A stretch of 64,000 bases of DNA from Bermanella sp049115935 (GCA_049115935.1 JAGDZK010000037.1:1-64000), one strand, 5' to 3'. Positions 24,503-35,600 are shown, numbered from the stretch's first letter. Numbers and translations: made by a program. The notes: generated by a model from the sequence alone, not told the origin.

Positions 24503-25627
24503 TTACTGCATTTTATCCAATACCGCTTCCAAGTTCGCCACGGTACGGTCAATATTGTGCAGTTTATCTAAACCAAACAAACCTAGACGGAAAGACTTAA
24601 AGCCTTCACCTTCATCACACATTAGTGGCACGCCACCGGCTGCCTGCATGCCAAGTGCTGCAAACTTCTTGGTATTTTGCATATCAGCATCGTCGGTGTA
24701 ATTCACCACCACACCCGGTGCCTTAAAGCCTTCAGCCGCCACTGACTCAATACCGCGAGCTTCTAACATGGCACGTACTTTTTGCCCAAGCTCAAGCTGT
24801 TCGGCTTTTACTTTTTCGAAACCGTACTCTTTGGTTTCTAGCATGGTATCGCGGAATTTAAGCAAGGCATCGGTTGGCATAGTTGCATGGTAAGCATGAC
24901 CACCGTTTTCATAGGCCTGCATAATTGACTGCCACTTTTTAAGGTCACAAGCAAAGCTGTTACTGGTGGTGTTTTCTAATACGTTTAGAGCACGCTCATT
25001 TAACATAACCAATGCGGCACAGGGTGATGCGCTCCAGCCTTTTTGCGGCGCACTGATTAAGATATCAACACCCACTGCTTTCATATCTACCCAAACCGTA
25101 CCGGATGCGATGCAGTCTAAAACAAATAATGCACCCACTTCACGGGCGGCTTCACCCACTTGCTTGATGTAGTCATCTGGTAAAATCATACCGGATGCTG
25201 TTTCAACATGAGGGGCAAATACCATTTCCGGCTTTTCAGCTTTAATTGTGGCAACCACGTCTTCAATAGGTGCAGGAGCAAACGGTGCTGTATCACTATC
25301 TGTGGCACGGCGTGCTTTTAGTACGATCTCTTCACTTGGCAAAGCCGCCATTTCAAAGATCTGGCTCCAACGAAAGCTGAAAAAGCCATTACGAATTACT
25401 AGACACTTTTTGTTCTGAGCAAATTGGCGGGCAACTGACTCCATACCGTAGGTACCGCCACCTGGCACAACCACTACACCATCTGCGTTATATACGTCTT
25501 TTAAAGTACTTGATATATCACGCATAGCGCCCTGAAAGGCTTGTGACATGTGGTTTAGTGAACGGTCTGTAAATACTACTGAATATTCTAATAGGCCATC
25601 TGGGTCTACTGTGTTTAATAACGCCAT
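24503..25627 (-). CDS. Class V aminotransferase (alanine-glyoxylate/serine type)
   Basis: PLP enzyme of the alanine-glyoxylate / serine-pyruvate / aminoethylphosphonate aminotransferase fold. The 374-residue product has VVVPGGGTYGMESVARQF at the cofactor phosphate site, FVLDCIASGTVWVDMKAV with the ring-stacking aspartate, and SAPQKGWSASP with the Schiff-base lysine. The exact amino donor and acceptor cannot be told; serine or alanine with glyoxylate is a reasonable guess. It is a single gene; upstream on the other strand is an unrelated diguanylate cyclase. Confidence 0.85.
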   Translation of the reverse strand: MALLNTVDPDGLLEYSVVFTDRSLNHMSQAFQGAMRDISSTLKDVYNADGVVVVPGGGTYGMESVARQFAQNKKCLVIRNGFFSFRWSQIFEMAALPSEEIVLKARRATDSDTAPFAPAPIEDVVATIKAEKPEMVFAPHVETASGMILPDDYIKQVGEAAREVGALFVLDCIASGTVWVDMKAVGVDILISAPQKGWSASPCAALVMLNERALNVLENTTSNSFACDLKKWQSIMQAYENGGHAYHATMPTDALLKFRDTMLETKEYGFEKVKAEQLELGQKVRAMLEARGIESVAAEGFKAPGVVVNYTDDADMQNTKKFAALGMQAAGGVPLMCDEGEGFKSFRLGLFGLDKLHNIDRTVANLEAVLDKMQ

Positions 25628-25787
25628 GTTGGCTCCGAATCGTTAAAATCAGGGGTATTTAAGAAGAAAGATAGGTAAGAGTAAAGAGGCAATCGCGCAA
25701 CCCTCAATTTAAGTGAGAAATTGCCCTCATAAACCAAGTTTGTTCTACACTTAATTCAACTTTCTAGTAATGCAGGGATTCCTTCAA

Positions 25788-26906
25788 ATGAGCAGGGATC
25801 AGAACGTGCAGCACTCACCGTTGCCTTTCTTGAGAGATTTCAATAAACAACATCGCCGAAATGCTCGCATCATTTGTGTGGCTAGCATGTTTGTTTTAAC
25901 CCTGTTTGCATTTTGGGATGTTCACGCTATGGGAGCTGATCACCCTGCTATTGCTGAGTTACTCTTAATTCGCTTTTTAATCACTACGCCCTTATTTATC
26001 TTCACGTATTACTCTAGTTGCTTAACAGCGCCTATGGTGCGGCTGGACATATTGATGACGATTTCTATTCTTACTGCTTGCCTCAGTATTGTTGTGATGC
26101 ATTGGAAATACTTCCAACTTGATCAAGTTTTAGCCATAGATAGTATATTGCTGTGTTTAGTTGCCACTTACTTTTTACCCAATATTTTTTCTTGGCAAAA
26201 ACTCGTGATAGGCATCTGTATATTAGCCGCATACTTCACTTACCTTTTCATCACACAACAAGCTATCAACGCTTTTATCCATAGCGGTATCTATTTATTA
26301 AGCATTAATATTGCAGGCCTGATTCACAGCTTAAGCTTTGATAAAGAACGTAGGGCTAATTATGATAAAACTCAATTTTTAGAAACCATGGCGCGTACCG
26401 ATCAACTCACCGGCACAGAAAATCGTCATAAATTTGATGAGCGTTTTGTTGAGTTATTAGAGCAAGGTAGAATTGAAAACCAGGGCATCGCCATTGCCAT
26501 TGTTGATATCGATTACTTCAAACAATATAACGATCATTACGGGCATTTCGCAGGTGACGAGTGCTTAATCAAAGTTGCACAGGCACTACTGACCTTAAAA
26601 CGTCATCCTGTCGATACCTGTATTCGCTTTGGCGGAGAAGAGTTCATTTTAATTCGCTATGGCATTTCATTTGAAGAAACCCCTTTGTGGGGACAAAAGA
26701 TCATCAATACCATTTATGATCTCAATATTCCCCATGCTTACTCGGATGCAGAACAGCGTATTACGATCAGTGCCGGCGTTATCCACTGGCATCCAACCTC
26801 CTCTCTTGCTCGTACACAACTTATGACGTTTGCCGATCATGCTTTGTATAAAGCAAAAAGTAATGGTCGCAACCAAGTACACATTCACTTACAAAAAGAA
26901 AAGTAG
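25788..26906 (+). CDS. Membrane-bound diguanylate cyclase
   Basis: Makes cyclic di-GMP. About 372 residues: five or six hydrophobic segments between residues 30 and 195 (ASMFVLTLFAFWDV, LLLIRFLITTPLFIFTYYSS, LLCLVATYFLPNIFSW), then a GGDEF domain starting ARTDQLTGTENRHKFDERF with active site RFGGEEF. The residues at the I-site position read HPVD, not RxxD, so product inhibition of the usual kind is unlikely, in contrast to the cyclase at 19.8 kb. I start at 25788, preceded by AGGGA; an ATG at 25770 lacks a ribosome site. Confidence 0.9.
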   Translation: MSRDQNVQHSPLPFLRDFNKQHRRNARIICVASMFVLTLFAFWDVHAMGADHPAIAELLLIRFLITTPLFIFTYYSSCLTAPMVRLDILMTISILTACLSIVVMHWKYFQLDQVLAIDSILLCLVATYFLPNIFSWQKLVIGICILAAYFTYLFITQQAINAFIHSGIYLLSINIAGLIHSLSFDKERRANYDKTQFLETMARTDQLTGTENRHKFDERFVELLEQGRIENQGIAIAIVDIDYFKQYNDHYGHFAGDECLIKVAQALLTLKRHPVDTCIRFGGEEFILIRYGISFEETPLWGQKIINTIYDLNIPHAYSDAEQRITISAGVIHWHPTSSLARTQLMTFADHALYKAKSNGRNQVHIHLQKEK

Positions 26907-26926
26907 CGCATACACAATGATTTAAT

Positions 26927-26945
26927 GAAACTAATTCTCATTATT
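26927..26945. promoter_or_regulatory. Candidate Fur box upstream of the RND operon
   Basis: Read on the minus strand, AATAATGAGAATTAGTTTC agrees with the 19-base Fur consensus GATAATGATAATCATTATC at 14 positions by my count. It lies about 50 bases before the efflux adaptor gene. AT-rich DNA gives chance matches, so this is suggestive only; fur itself is in this window. Confidence 0.35.
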
Positions 26946-26991
26946 GGCATCATAGTGCTCACTTAATTTTAACCTAAATCAGGACGACCCC

Positions 26992-28071
26992 ATGCTGCGC
27001 AAGCTTGCTTATGGCTCCCTCATTATCATTATTGCTGCTATTGCTTGGCGTTATTACACAGACACCCAGTCAAGCCAACGCCCGCGTTCAGCCACCCAGG
27101 TCGTATTATTTGAAGTAACAGAAAGTGAAATCACCCAGTCCATTGAGGCCCTTGGCAATGCGCGAGCGTCTGAGTCTGTCATTCTCACCTCTAGCGTGAC
27201 AGAAAAAGTCAGCAAAATAGCCTTTGAGCAAGGGCAGTTTGTCAAACAAGGGGAGATTCTGCTGACCCTTGCCAACGATGAAGAGCTGGCACAACTGAAT
27301 GCCGCTAAAATCGAATTAGCTAACCAGCAGCGTGAATATCGCCGGATCGAAAATCTAGTTAAACAGAAATCTGTATCCGGCTCTGAACTTGATCGCTTGC
27401 AGACGTCCATTGATACCGCCCAAGCTCGCATTGCCCAAGTACAGGCCACGTTAAAAGATCGTGTAATTAAGGCCCCGTTTGATGGTTTATTGGGCTTACG
27501 CAATGTCAGTGTGGGCACACTCTTAAAACCGGGCGATGAAATCACCACCCTTGATTCTGTTACTCAATTACAAATGGATTTTAATTTAGCGGAGATTTAT
27601 CTACCGCACATAAAGGTGGGTCAAAACATAAAAGCCCATAGTGCAGCTTATCCTGAGCAAACCTTTAACGGCAAAATCATCACACTAGACTCACGGGTAA
27701 ACTCTGATACACGCAGTATTAAAGTGCGAGCCCAAATAGATAACAAACAAGCCCTATTAAGACCCGGCATGTTATTAACCTTGGATTTAATCCACCAACA
27801 ACGGGTCACTAAAATGCTGCCCGAAGAAAGTGTTTTCATGCGCGCCAATCAGCAATTAGTCTACAAAGTAAATCCTGACATGACCGTGCAAGAGCAAGCC
27901 ATTGAGATCGGCATTCGCCAAAACGGCTTGGTCGAAGTATTAAGCGGCCTAGAACTAGGGGATAAAATCGTATGGCAGGGTTTATTAAAAGTAAAACCCG
28001 GCAGTACCGTTATCGAACAAACCGAAACATGGCGCAAGCCCAAAGCAAACAAAGATCAAGGTGACGTATGA
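26992..28071 (+). CDS. RND efflux periplasmic adaptor (MFP) subunit
   Basis: Links an inner-membrane RND pump to an outer-membrane channel. The 359 residues start with a single hydrophobic anchor (YGSLIIIIAAIAW). A lipoyl-like half follows (SSVTEKVSKIAFEQGQFVKQGE), then a coiled-coil hairpin (about 95-150, LNAAKIELANQQREYRRIE), the second lipoyl half (VIKAPFDGLLGLRNVSVGT) and beta-barrel/membrane-proximal parts. There is no lipobox, so it is held by an uncleaved anchor. It overlaps the pump gene by four bases (ATGA), which indicates co-translation. The substrate is not evident. Confidence 0.92.
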   Translation: MLRKLAYGSLIIIIAAIAWRYYTDTQSSQRPRSATQVVLFEVTESEITQSIEALGNARASESVILTSSVTEKVSKIAFEQGQFVKQGEILLTLANDEELAQLNAAKIELANQQREYRRIENLVKQKSVSGSELDRLQTSIDTAQARIAQVQATLKDRVIKAPFDGLLGLRNVSVGTLLKPGDEITTLDSVTQLQMDFNLAEIYLPHIKVGQNIKAHSAAYPEQTFNGKIITLDSRVNSDTRSIKVRAQIDNKQALLRPGMLLTLDLIHQQRVTKMLPEESVFMRANQQLVYKVNPDMTVQEQAIEIGIRQNGLVEVLSGLELGDKIVWQGLLKVKPGSTVIEQTETWRKPKANKDQGDV

Positions 28072-31000
28072 TCATTACGGATCTTTCGGTTAAGCGTCCG
28101 GTTCTTGCTTCGGTTATCAGCTTACTCATCTTAGCGTTTGGTTTATTGGCATTTGATAAACTGCCATTGCGAGAATATCCAGACATTGATGCCCCTGTGG
28201 TGAGCATTAGCACCAACTACAAAGGTGCCGCTGCGGCCATAGTTGAGCAACGTATCACACAGGTAATTGAAGATCGTATTTCTGGCATTGAAGGCATTAA
28301 GAATATTGTTTCTTCAAGCAAAGATGGTCGCTCTGATATTTCCATTGAATTTAATGTAAGCCGCGACATTGATGCCGCTGCAAACGATGTGCGAGATCGT
28401 GTTTCAAGAGTTCTCAATAACTTACCGGACGATGCTGATCCTCCAGAGGTATCAAAAGCCGGCGCTGACGATGACACCATCATGTGGTTCAACCTTGTCA
28501 GCGATCGCATGGGATTATTAGAGCTCACCGATTACGCAAACCGCTATTTAGTTGACCGCTTTAGTGTGATCGATGGTGTCGCCCGTGTGCGTGTGGGTGG
28601 TGGTTTAGATTACGCATTAAGAGTGTGGATTGACCGTAAAGCGCTGGCCGCCCGTGAACTCACCATAAGTGACATTGAAGATGCCCTGCGCCGCGAAAAT
28701 GTCGAACTGCCCGCCGGTAGTATCGAATCTGACCAACGCCAATTTACAGTACGTTTAGAGCGTGCCTACCCAAGCCCTGAGCAAATTGGTCAGCTGGTCA
28801 TACGCGCTAATGAGGATTACCAAGTTCGCCTAAAAGATGTGGCAAGAGTGGAACTGGCCGCAGAAGAGCACCGTAAATCATTCCGCGGCAATGGCGTGCC
28901 CATGGTGGGCGTGGGTATTACCAAACAAAGCACCGCTAATACCTTGGATGTGGCTCGCAAAGCGCGCGCCCTGCTTGCCGAGATTAACCCAAGCTTACCT
29001 GCCGGTATGGAACTGCTATCGAGCTATGACAGCTCGGTATTTATCGAGCGCTCCATCGAAGAGGTATACCAAACCCTTTTCATCGCCATGGCATTGGTGA
29101 TATTGGTGATTTACATCTTTTTAGGTAATGTGCGGGCCACATTAGTGCCGGCGATTACCGTGCCTGTTTCTTTGATGGGCACCTTTGTTATTTTATATAT
29201 GCTGGGTTTTACCATAAACCTGCTGACCCTTTTGGCACTGATTCTTGCCATCGGCATGGTGGTGGATGATGCCATTGTGATGCTAGAAAATATTCACAGA
29301 CGCATTGATGAAGGAGAGTCACCTTTGGTGGCGGCATACTTGGGTGCGCGACAAGTTTCATTTGCGGTGCTGGCCACCACGGCGGTTTTAATATCCGTGT
29401 TTTTACCGATTATATTTTTAGAGGGGGATCTAGGTAAGCTCTTTACAGAATTTGCCATTGCCATGTCTGCGGCGGTGGGCTTTTCATCGTTGGTGGCGTT
29501 ATCACTTTCGCCCATGATGTGTTCACGCTTATTACACGCCAACGATCAACCCAATATTCTCACGCAAAAAACAAACGGACTACTAGATAAACTACGCGAG
29601 CAGTATAGGGATTATTTAAGTCACGCATTAAACGCGCCCAAACGAACAATCATTTTATTAGTGGTGGCACTACTGAGTTGCGCTTGGCTGTTTAATCAGA
29701 CACCCACAGAATTCACACCGAAAGAAGACCGCGGCGCATTTTTTGTTTTAGTCTCAGCCCCTGAAGGCTCAAGCTATGATTATTCCAAAGCCTATATGGA
29801 TGAAATCGAAACACGCTTAATGCCACTGGTAGACGAAGGCATTGTAAAACGATTATTAGTTAGAACCCCTCGCGGCTTTGGTGACTCTTCTGATTTCTCT
29901 GGTGGCTTTGTCATTGTGGTATTAGAAGACTGGAGCGAACGACCACCTGCTAATGAAGTGATAGGACGCATCAATAAAAACCTCAGCGATTTAGCCGGTG
30001 TACGTGCGTTTGCTATCATGCGTCAAGCGTTAGGGCGTGGCCTTGGTAAACCACTACAGTTTGTCATTGGTGGCAGTAACTATGAACAACTGGCCCAATG
30101 GCGTGATATTTTATTAACACAGGCAGCACAAAACCCTAACTTGATTGGCCTTGATCACGACTATAAAGAAACCAAACCGCAAGTATTAATTAATATTAAT
30201 ACACAACGGGCTGCCGACTTAGGCGTAAGCGCTGAAGAAATTGGTAACACCTTAGCAGCACTACAAGGCTCTCGTCGTGTTACTACTTTTTTAGATCGTG
30301 GTGAAGAGTACGATGTTATTTTAGAAGGTGAGCGTGAATTACAAAACACGCCTTTAGATATGAAAAACATCTATGTGCGCAGTCGTAATAATGATGCGTT
30401 AATTCCACTGGCTAACTTGGTCACGATTACAGAGCGGGCCGATGCTAACACGTTAAACCGTTACAATCGTATTCGCGCCATAACCCTTGAAGCCAACCTT
30501 GCAGATGGTTACACCCTAGGTGAAGCCCTTGAGTATCTAAACGATTTAGCTAAAACACATTTACCGGCAGAAGCCGTGATTAGCTATAAAGGTCAATCTC
30601 AAGACTTGCAAAGCAGTGGCCAGTCTATTTACTTTATTTTTGCCCTTGCCCTAGTGGTTGTGTTTTTAGTGCTGGCGGCCCAATTTGAAAGTTACATTCA
30701 CCCCTTAGTGATCATGCTCACGGTCCCTATGGCCATGATCGGTGCATTGGCCGGTTTATATGTATTTGGTCAATCCCTCAATATTTATTCGCAAATCGGA
30801 TTAATCATGTTGGTGGGACTCACCGCTAAAAACGGCATTTTGATTGTGGAGTTTTGTAATCAATTACGCGACGAAGGGGTGGCGTTTGAACAAGCCATTA
30901 TTGAAGCCGCTACCATAAGACTGCGCCCAATTTTAATGACTGCTATCACCACAGCATTTGGCGCGGTACCTTTGATTTTATCATTTGGTGCAGGTGCCGA

Positions 31001-31172
31001 GACCCGTACGGTGATCGGTATTGTGGTGTTAACGGGTATCATTGCCTCAACGGTATTTACCTTAGTGATTGTGCCGGTTATGTACAAATTGCTGGCCAGA
31101 AACACACAATCACCTTTGGCCATTGAGACGGAACTTAATCGTCAACTTGCGGCTCAAAAGCAGCAAGATTAA
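28068..31172 (+). CDS. RND multidrug efflux pump, HAE1 family
   Basis: Proton-driven inner-membrane trimeric pump. The 1034 residues have the usual two-fold layout: TM1 (PVLASVISLLILAFGLLAF), a large periplasmic loop, six helices, a second loop and six more helices. The proton-relay aspartates in TM4 are seen in LAIGMVVDDAIVMLENIHRR. REYPDIDAPVVSI and GAAAAIVEQRITQVIEDRI are typical of HAE1 pumps of the MexF/AcrB/VexF sort rather than CzcA. No outer-membrane channel gene is nearby; a TolC-type protein from elsewhere would be needed. Confidence 0.94.
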   Translation: MIITDLSVKRPVLASVISLLILAFGLLAFDKLPLREYPDIDAPVVSISTNYKGAAAAIVEQRITQVIEDRISGIEGIKNIVSSSKDGRSDISIEFNVSRDIDAAANDVRDRVSRVLNNLPDDADPPEVSKAGADDDTIMWFNLVSDRMGLLELTDYANRYLVDRFSVIDGVARVRVGGGLDYALRVWIDRKALAARELTISDIEDALRRENVELPAGSIESDQRQFTVRLERAYPSPEQIGQLVIRANEDYQVRLKDVARVELAAEEHRKSFRGNGVPMVGVGITKQSTANTLDVARKARALLAEINPSLPAGMELLSSYDSSVFIERSIEEVYQTLFIAMALVILVIYIFLGNVRATLVPAITVPVSLMGTFVILYMLGFTINLLTLLALILAIGMVVDDAIVMLENIHRRIDEGESPLVAAYLGARQVSFAVLATTAVLISVFLPIIFLEGDLGKLFTEFAIAMSAAVGFSSLVALSLSPMMCSRLLHANDQPNILTQKTNGLLDKLREQYRDYLSHALNAPKRTIILLVVALLSCAWLFNQTPTEFTPKEDRGAFFVLVSAPEGSSYDYSKAYMDEIETRLMPLVDEGIVKRLLVRTPRGFGDSSDFSGGFVIVVLEDWSERPPANEVIGRINKNLSDLAGVRAFAIMRQALGRGLGKPLQFVIGGSNYEQLAQWRDILLTQAAQNPNLIGLDHDYKETKPQVLININTQRAADLGVSAEEIGNTLAALQGSRRVTTFLDRGEEYDVILEGERELQNTPLDMKNIYVRSRNNDALIPLANLVTITERADANTLNRYNRIRAITLEANLADGYTLGEALEYLNDLAKTHLPAEAVISYKGQSQDLQSSGQSIYFIFALALVVVFLVLAAQFESYIHPLVIMLTVPMAMIGALAGLYVFGQSLNIYSQIGLIMLVGLTAKNGILIVEFCNQLRDEGVAFEQAIIEAATIRLRPILMTAITTAFGAVPLILSFGAGAETRTVIGIVVLTGIIASTVFTLVIVPVMYKLLARNTQSPLAIETELNRQLAAQKQQD

Positions 31173-31177
31173 GCCGC

Positions 31178-31215
31178 AGCCTACAAAACAGCTGAAACAC
31201 GCTGGATTGTAGGCT
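31178..31215. repeat. Inverted repeat after the RND pump gene
   Basis: AGCCTACA ... TGTAGGCT with an inner AGC / GCT pair. No T tract, so more likely a 3' mRNA hairpin than a classical terminator. Confidence 0.45.
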
Positions 31216-31250
31216 AACATCCTTTATTCAAAACCAGTTGGTGTAAGACA

Positions 31251-31613
31251 ATGTTTAAACGTGGTATCCAATGGCTCATGATTATATTGATTGCAACGCA
31301 ATCGGTATGGTCTATGGCGGATGTCCATAGCAATCACCAGTCAGGTTTTGAGCATTTAGAATTTGATCATGTAGAACTTGAGCATCGGCACGATGATCAC
31401 ACTCAAATAACAGCACAAGACAAAGCCAGCTCAAGTAACCAAACAAGTTTTGACTGTCATCATTGCTGTCACTGTCATGGCGCCCACTCTAGTTTTATCA
31501 CCTCATTGTATTCTTCCAACGCAATATTTGGGCAAAGTCCACAACATTCATTTACCAATCAACTTGAATTAGCCCAGCAGCCTAACGTTTTTTATCGCCC
31601 TCCTAGAGCGTAA
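31251..31613 (+). CDS. Small His/Cys-rich CzcI-like periplasmic protein
   Basis: The 120-residue product has a signal peptide (MFKRGIQWLMIILIATQSVWS, cleavage near SMA-DV). A histidine-rich stretch (HLEFDHVELEHRHDDH) and a metal-binding-looking cluster CHHCCHCHGAH at about residues 75-85 follow. CzcI proteins, small exported His/Cys proteins at the head of czc operons, share this build, and the gene stands directly before a CzcB-like and a CzcA-like gene. A role in periplasmic Zn/Co/Cd or Cu sensing or buffering is inferred from context; sequence similarity to characterised CzcI is weak by eye. Confidence 0.65.
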   Translation: MFKRGIQWLMIILIATQSVWSMADVHSNHQSGFEHLEFDHVELEHRHDDHTQITAQDKASSSNQTSFDCHHCCHCHGAHSSFITSLYSSNAIFGQSPQHSFTNQLELAQQPNVFYRPPRA

Positions 31614-31668
31614 CTCTACCTTCGTTTTATTTTTATTTGTTTAATCTCGAATTTGGTAGGAAGTATCC

Positions 31669-32658
31669 ATGTTTACATTTTTACAAAATGGCGTTTTTAT
31701 GCGCGCCATGCGCACAGTATTTGTTTCAATCAGTTTAAGTTTGCTCAGTATTCATGCATTAGCAAGTGGTGATCATGATCATCAATCAAATACCACACAA
31801 CCTCAGCATGCAAAAGATCAACACCTTGAACATGACGATCATCACGACGATGAGCACCACCACACTGAAAGCGTCACCATTGATGGCGTCACCGCACAAC
31901 AATCCAATATCAAAATCGCCCAGGCTAGTTCGGGATTTGTTATGTCAACACAACGCGTGTTTGGCAAAGTGGTTAATGATGCTAGCCAAACCAGTCACAT
32001 CGGCGCGCGCTTTGATGGCACCATTATTCAAGTCAACGTAAGCGTAGGGCAAACCGTTAAAAAGGGTGACAAGTTAGCTCGCATTGAATCCAATCAAAGC
32101 CTACACCCTTATTATGTAGAGGCCCCTTTCAACGGCATGATTATCGAGCGCCATGCCAATCCAGGTGAACTCACTCAAGACCAACCGTTATTCACCCTGT
32201 TTAATGACAATATTTTATGGGCTGAATTTAAAATATTCCCCAACCAAATGCGCATTATTAAAAAAGGGCAAAAGGTCATCATTGATAATGAAGTGTTTAA
32301 CATTGCGCATATTATTCCCAATCAAAATAACCAGCCTTTTGAGCTGGCCCGCGTTCGCTTAGATAACCATGATCATGGCTGGCGCGCGGGTGTCACATTA
32401 AAAGGAGATGTGATCACACAAAGCACAACGGCTCAAATTCGTGTGCCTAATGAAGCTCTGCAGCAGTTCGAAAATAAAACCGTGGTATTCATCAAACAAG
32501 GAGACACCTATGAACCCTCTCCTGTCACGATTGGCCTGCGCGATAATTTATACAGTGAAGTATTAAGCGGCTTAAACAAGGGTGATGAATACGTTGTCAC
32601 AAATAGCTATTTAATAAAAGCCGATTTAGAAAAATCTGGCGCAGAACACGTTCACTAG
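31669..32658 (+). CDS. czcB: CzcB-type heavy-metal efflux adaptor with His-rich N-terminus
   Basis: Periplasmic adaptor of a metal-exporting RND pump. The 329 residues begin with a signal (ISLSLLSIHALAS, cleavage after ALA) and then a histidine/aspartate run (residues about 35-65, several HDHQ, HDDHHDDEHHH clusters) likely to bind metal. Lipoyl halves (RFDGTIIQVNVSVGQTVKKG, VEAPFNGMIIERHANPG) and barrel segments follow; the coiled-coil hairpin is very short, as in CzcB/CusB-like adaptors. AGGAAG lies seven bases before the ATG. It is followed by czcA after nine bases. Confidence 0.85.
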   Translation: MFTFLQNGVFMRAMRTVFVSISLSLLSIHALASGDHDHQSNTTQPQHAKDQHLEHDDHHDDEHHHTESVTIDGVTAQQSNIKIAQASSGFVMSTQRVFGKVVNDASQTSHIGARFDGTIIQVNVSVGQTVKKGDKLARIESNQSLHPYYVEAPFNGMIIERHANPGELTQDQPLFTLFNDNILWAEFKIFPNQMRIIKKGQKVIIDNEVFNIAHIIPNQNNQPFELARVRLDNHDHGWRAGVTLKGDVITQSTTAQIRVPNEALQQFENKTVVFIKQGDTYEPSPVTIGLRDNLYSEVLSGLNKGDEYVVTNSYLIKADLEKSGAEHVH

Positions 32659-32667
32659 GAGAAACAC

Positions 32668-35600
32668 ATGATCGAATGGATTTTACGTTTCTCCATTGAG
32701 CGACGCATACTTATGGTAATGCTTGCCTTGTTCATCATGGCGACTGGTTTTTATCATTATCAAAAGCTACCCATTGATGCTGTACCTGACATCACCAATG
32801 TGCAGGTACAAATCAATACCCAAGCAGATGGTTATTCACCATTAGAAGTTGAGCAACGCATTACCTTTAATGTGGAAACCGCGTTTGCCGGTTTACCCAA
32901 ACTTGCCTATAGCCGTTCTCTTTCTCGTTATGGTTTGTCCCAAGTGACATTGATATTTGAAGAAGGTACGGATATTTATTTTGCCCGTAATCTCATAGAC
33001 CAACGTTTAAGCTCGGTAAACCAACAGTTACCGGCTGGTATTGAAGCCACCATGGGACCAATTGCCACCGGTCTTGGTGAAATTTTTATGTACAGCGTAC
33101 AGGCTGAACAAGGCGCCGTGAAAAAAGACGGGTTACCCTATGACATTACCGATCTGCGTGAAATTCAAGATTGGATCATCAAACCGCAACTGGCGTTAGT
33201 CAAAGGCATTATTGAAGTAAACGCCATTGGCGGGTATGAAAAACAATATCACGTCACCCCATGGCCGGAGAAAATGCTCAGCCTACAAGTTAACATGGCC
33301 GATATTCATCATGCGTTAACCCGTAGTAATCAAAACCAAGGGGCGGGTTTTATTGAAACCAACGGCCAACAATTACTGGTTCGTATTCCTGGGCAATTAC
33401 AAACCATACAAGACATTGGTAATGTCATTATCAAAACCTTTGATTCAAATCCTGTGTTTATTAAAGACGTGGCCGATGTGGCAATCGGCAAAGAACTGCG
33501 CACAGGTGCCGCCACCCAAAACGCACAAGAAACCGTAATCGCCACCGCCATGATGCTCGCCGGAGAAAACTCCCGTGAAGTGGCGCTCAATGCAACCGCA
33601 CGATTAAAAGAGATTCAAAAAAGTTTACCCCATGGTATCACATTAAATGTGGTGTATAACCGCACCACATTAGTTGAAAAAGCCATCGCCACCGTACAAA
33701 AAAACTTAATAGAAGGGGCACTACTGGTCATTGCCGTTTTGTTTTTATTACTAGGTAATATTCGTGCGGCATTGATCACAGCTGCGGTAATCCCTCTGGC
33801 CATGTTAGGCACCATTACCGGTATGGTGCGCACTGGGGTGTCCGCCAATTTAATGAGCCTTGGGGCATTGGATTTTGGTTTAATCGTCGATGGTGCTGTG
33901 ATCATTGTAGAAAATGCTATTCGGCGTTTAGGTCAAGTTAACAACCAAAATTTAACCAAACAAGAACGCTTAAGCATAGTGTTTGATGCCACCAACGAAG
34001 TGATCCGTCCCAGCTTATTTGGTGTACTAATCATTACCTTAGTTTACATTCCGCTGTTTTCTCTAACAGGTGTTGAAGGGAAAATGTTCCACCCCATGGC
34101 TGCTACGGTGGTCATGGCATTACTCATTGCCCTGATTTTATCGCTAACCCTAGTACCTGCCATGGTGGCATTGTTTATGACCGGCCCCATCACAGAAAAA
34201 GAAAGCCTTGTGATTAAAAAAACCAAACAGGGTTATCAAACAGCATTGCAATGGGCCCTTAGATTTCCACGTTTAGTCATCAGCCTTGCTACTGCCTTGG
34301 TGTTTACTTGTGTGTATCTTGCCACCACATTAGGCACACAGTTTATCCCACAGTTACAAGAAGGGGATATTGCACTGCATGCCATGCGCACACCGGGTAC
34401 GGGAATCGAACAAGCGGTTGCTATGCAAACCTTACTGGAAAAAGAGATTTTAAAAATTGATGAAGTGGAAACCGTCTTCTCAAAAATAGGCACCGCAGAA
34501 GTGGCCACCGACCCTATGCCACCCAATGTAGCTGATACTTTTGTAATGTTAAAGCCGCAAGATGAGTGGCCTGATTCTTCAATCACTCAAAATGATGTGA
34601 GCGAAAAAATTCAACACGCCATTGCACACTTACCTGGCAATAATTATGAATTTACTCAACCCATTCAAATGCGTTTTAACGAATTAATTTCAGGGGTACG
34701 CTCTGACCTTGCCATTAAAATTTATGGCGATGATTTAGATGTATTACTGACACAAGCGCAAGCGGTGTTAAGCCAAATACAATCGTTACCCGGTGCAGCG
34801 GATGCTCGTATCGAACAGGTAACGGGCCTACCTATGTTAAGCATTGTGCCAGATAAACTGGCCTTGGCTGAATATGGTTTAACCCTTACGGATATTCAAA
34901 CGGTACTGGCCACAGCGATCGCGGGTGAACAGGCGGGTTTGATATTTGAAGGGGATAGACGATTTAATATTGTCATGCGTTTACCCGAAACTTTACGCAC
35001 CAATATTAATGAGTTACGGGCACTGCCTATTATTTTAACCAACGGTGACTATGTGCCACTGAATCAAGTAGCAAACATTGAGATCAGCCCACAACCCAAT
35101 CAAATCAGCCGTGAGCAAGGTAAACGTCGAATTATTGTGAGCAGCAATATTCGTGGTGTGGATTTAGGCTCGTTTGTGCAAAACGCCAAACAAACCATTT
35201 CACAAAATGTAAATATACCCGCTGGCTATTGGCTAGAATACGCAGGTACGTTTGAGCAATTACAATCCGCCAGCAAACGCTTAAGCATTGTGGTGCCGTT
35301 AACCTTGTTATTAATTTTAGGATTATTAGTCATGGCATTTAATTCGATAAAAGACGCGTTAATTATATTTAGTGCCATACCGTTTGCATTAACTGGCGGC
35401 ATTCTTTCCCTGTGGTTAACGGACATGTCATTATCTATTACAGCGGCTGTCGGATTTATCGCATTAAGCGGCATCGCCGTATTAAACGGCTTGGTCATGT
35501 TATCGTTTATACGTCAGCGCTTTTTAGAAATTGGTGATTTATCTAAAGCCATTATAGAAGGCGCGGTAATTCGGTTACGCCCCGTACTCATGACCGCATT

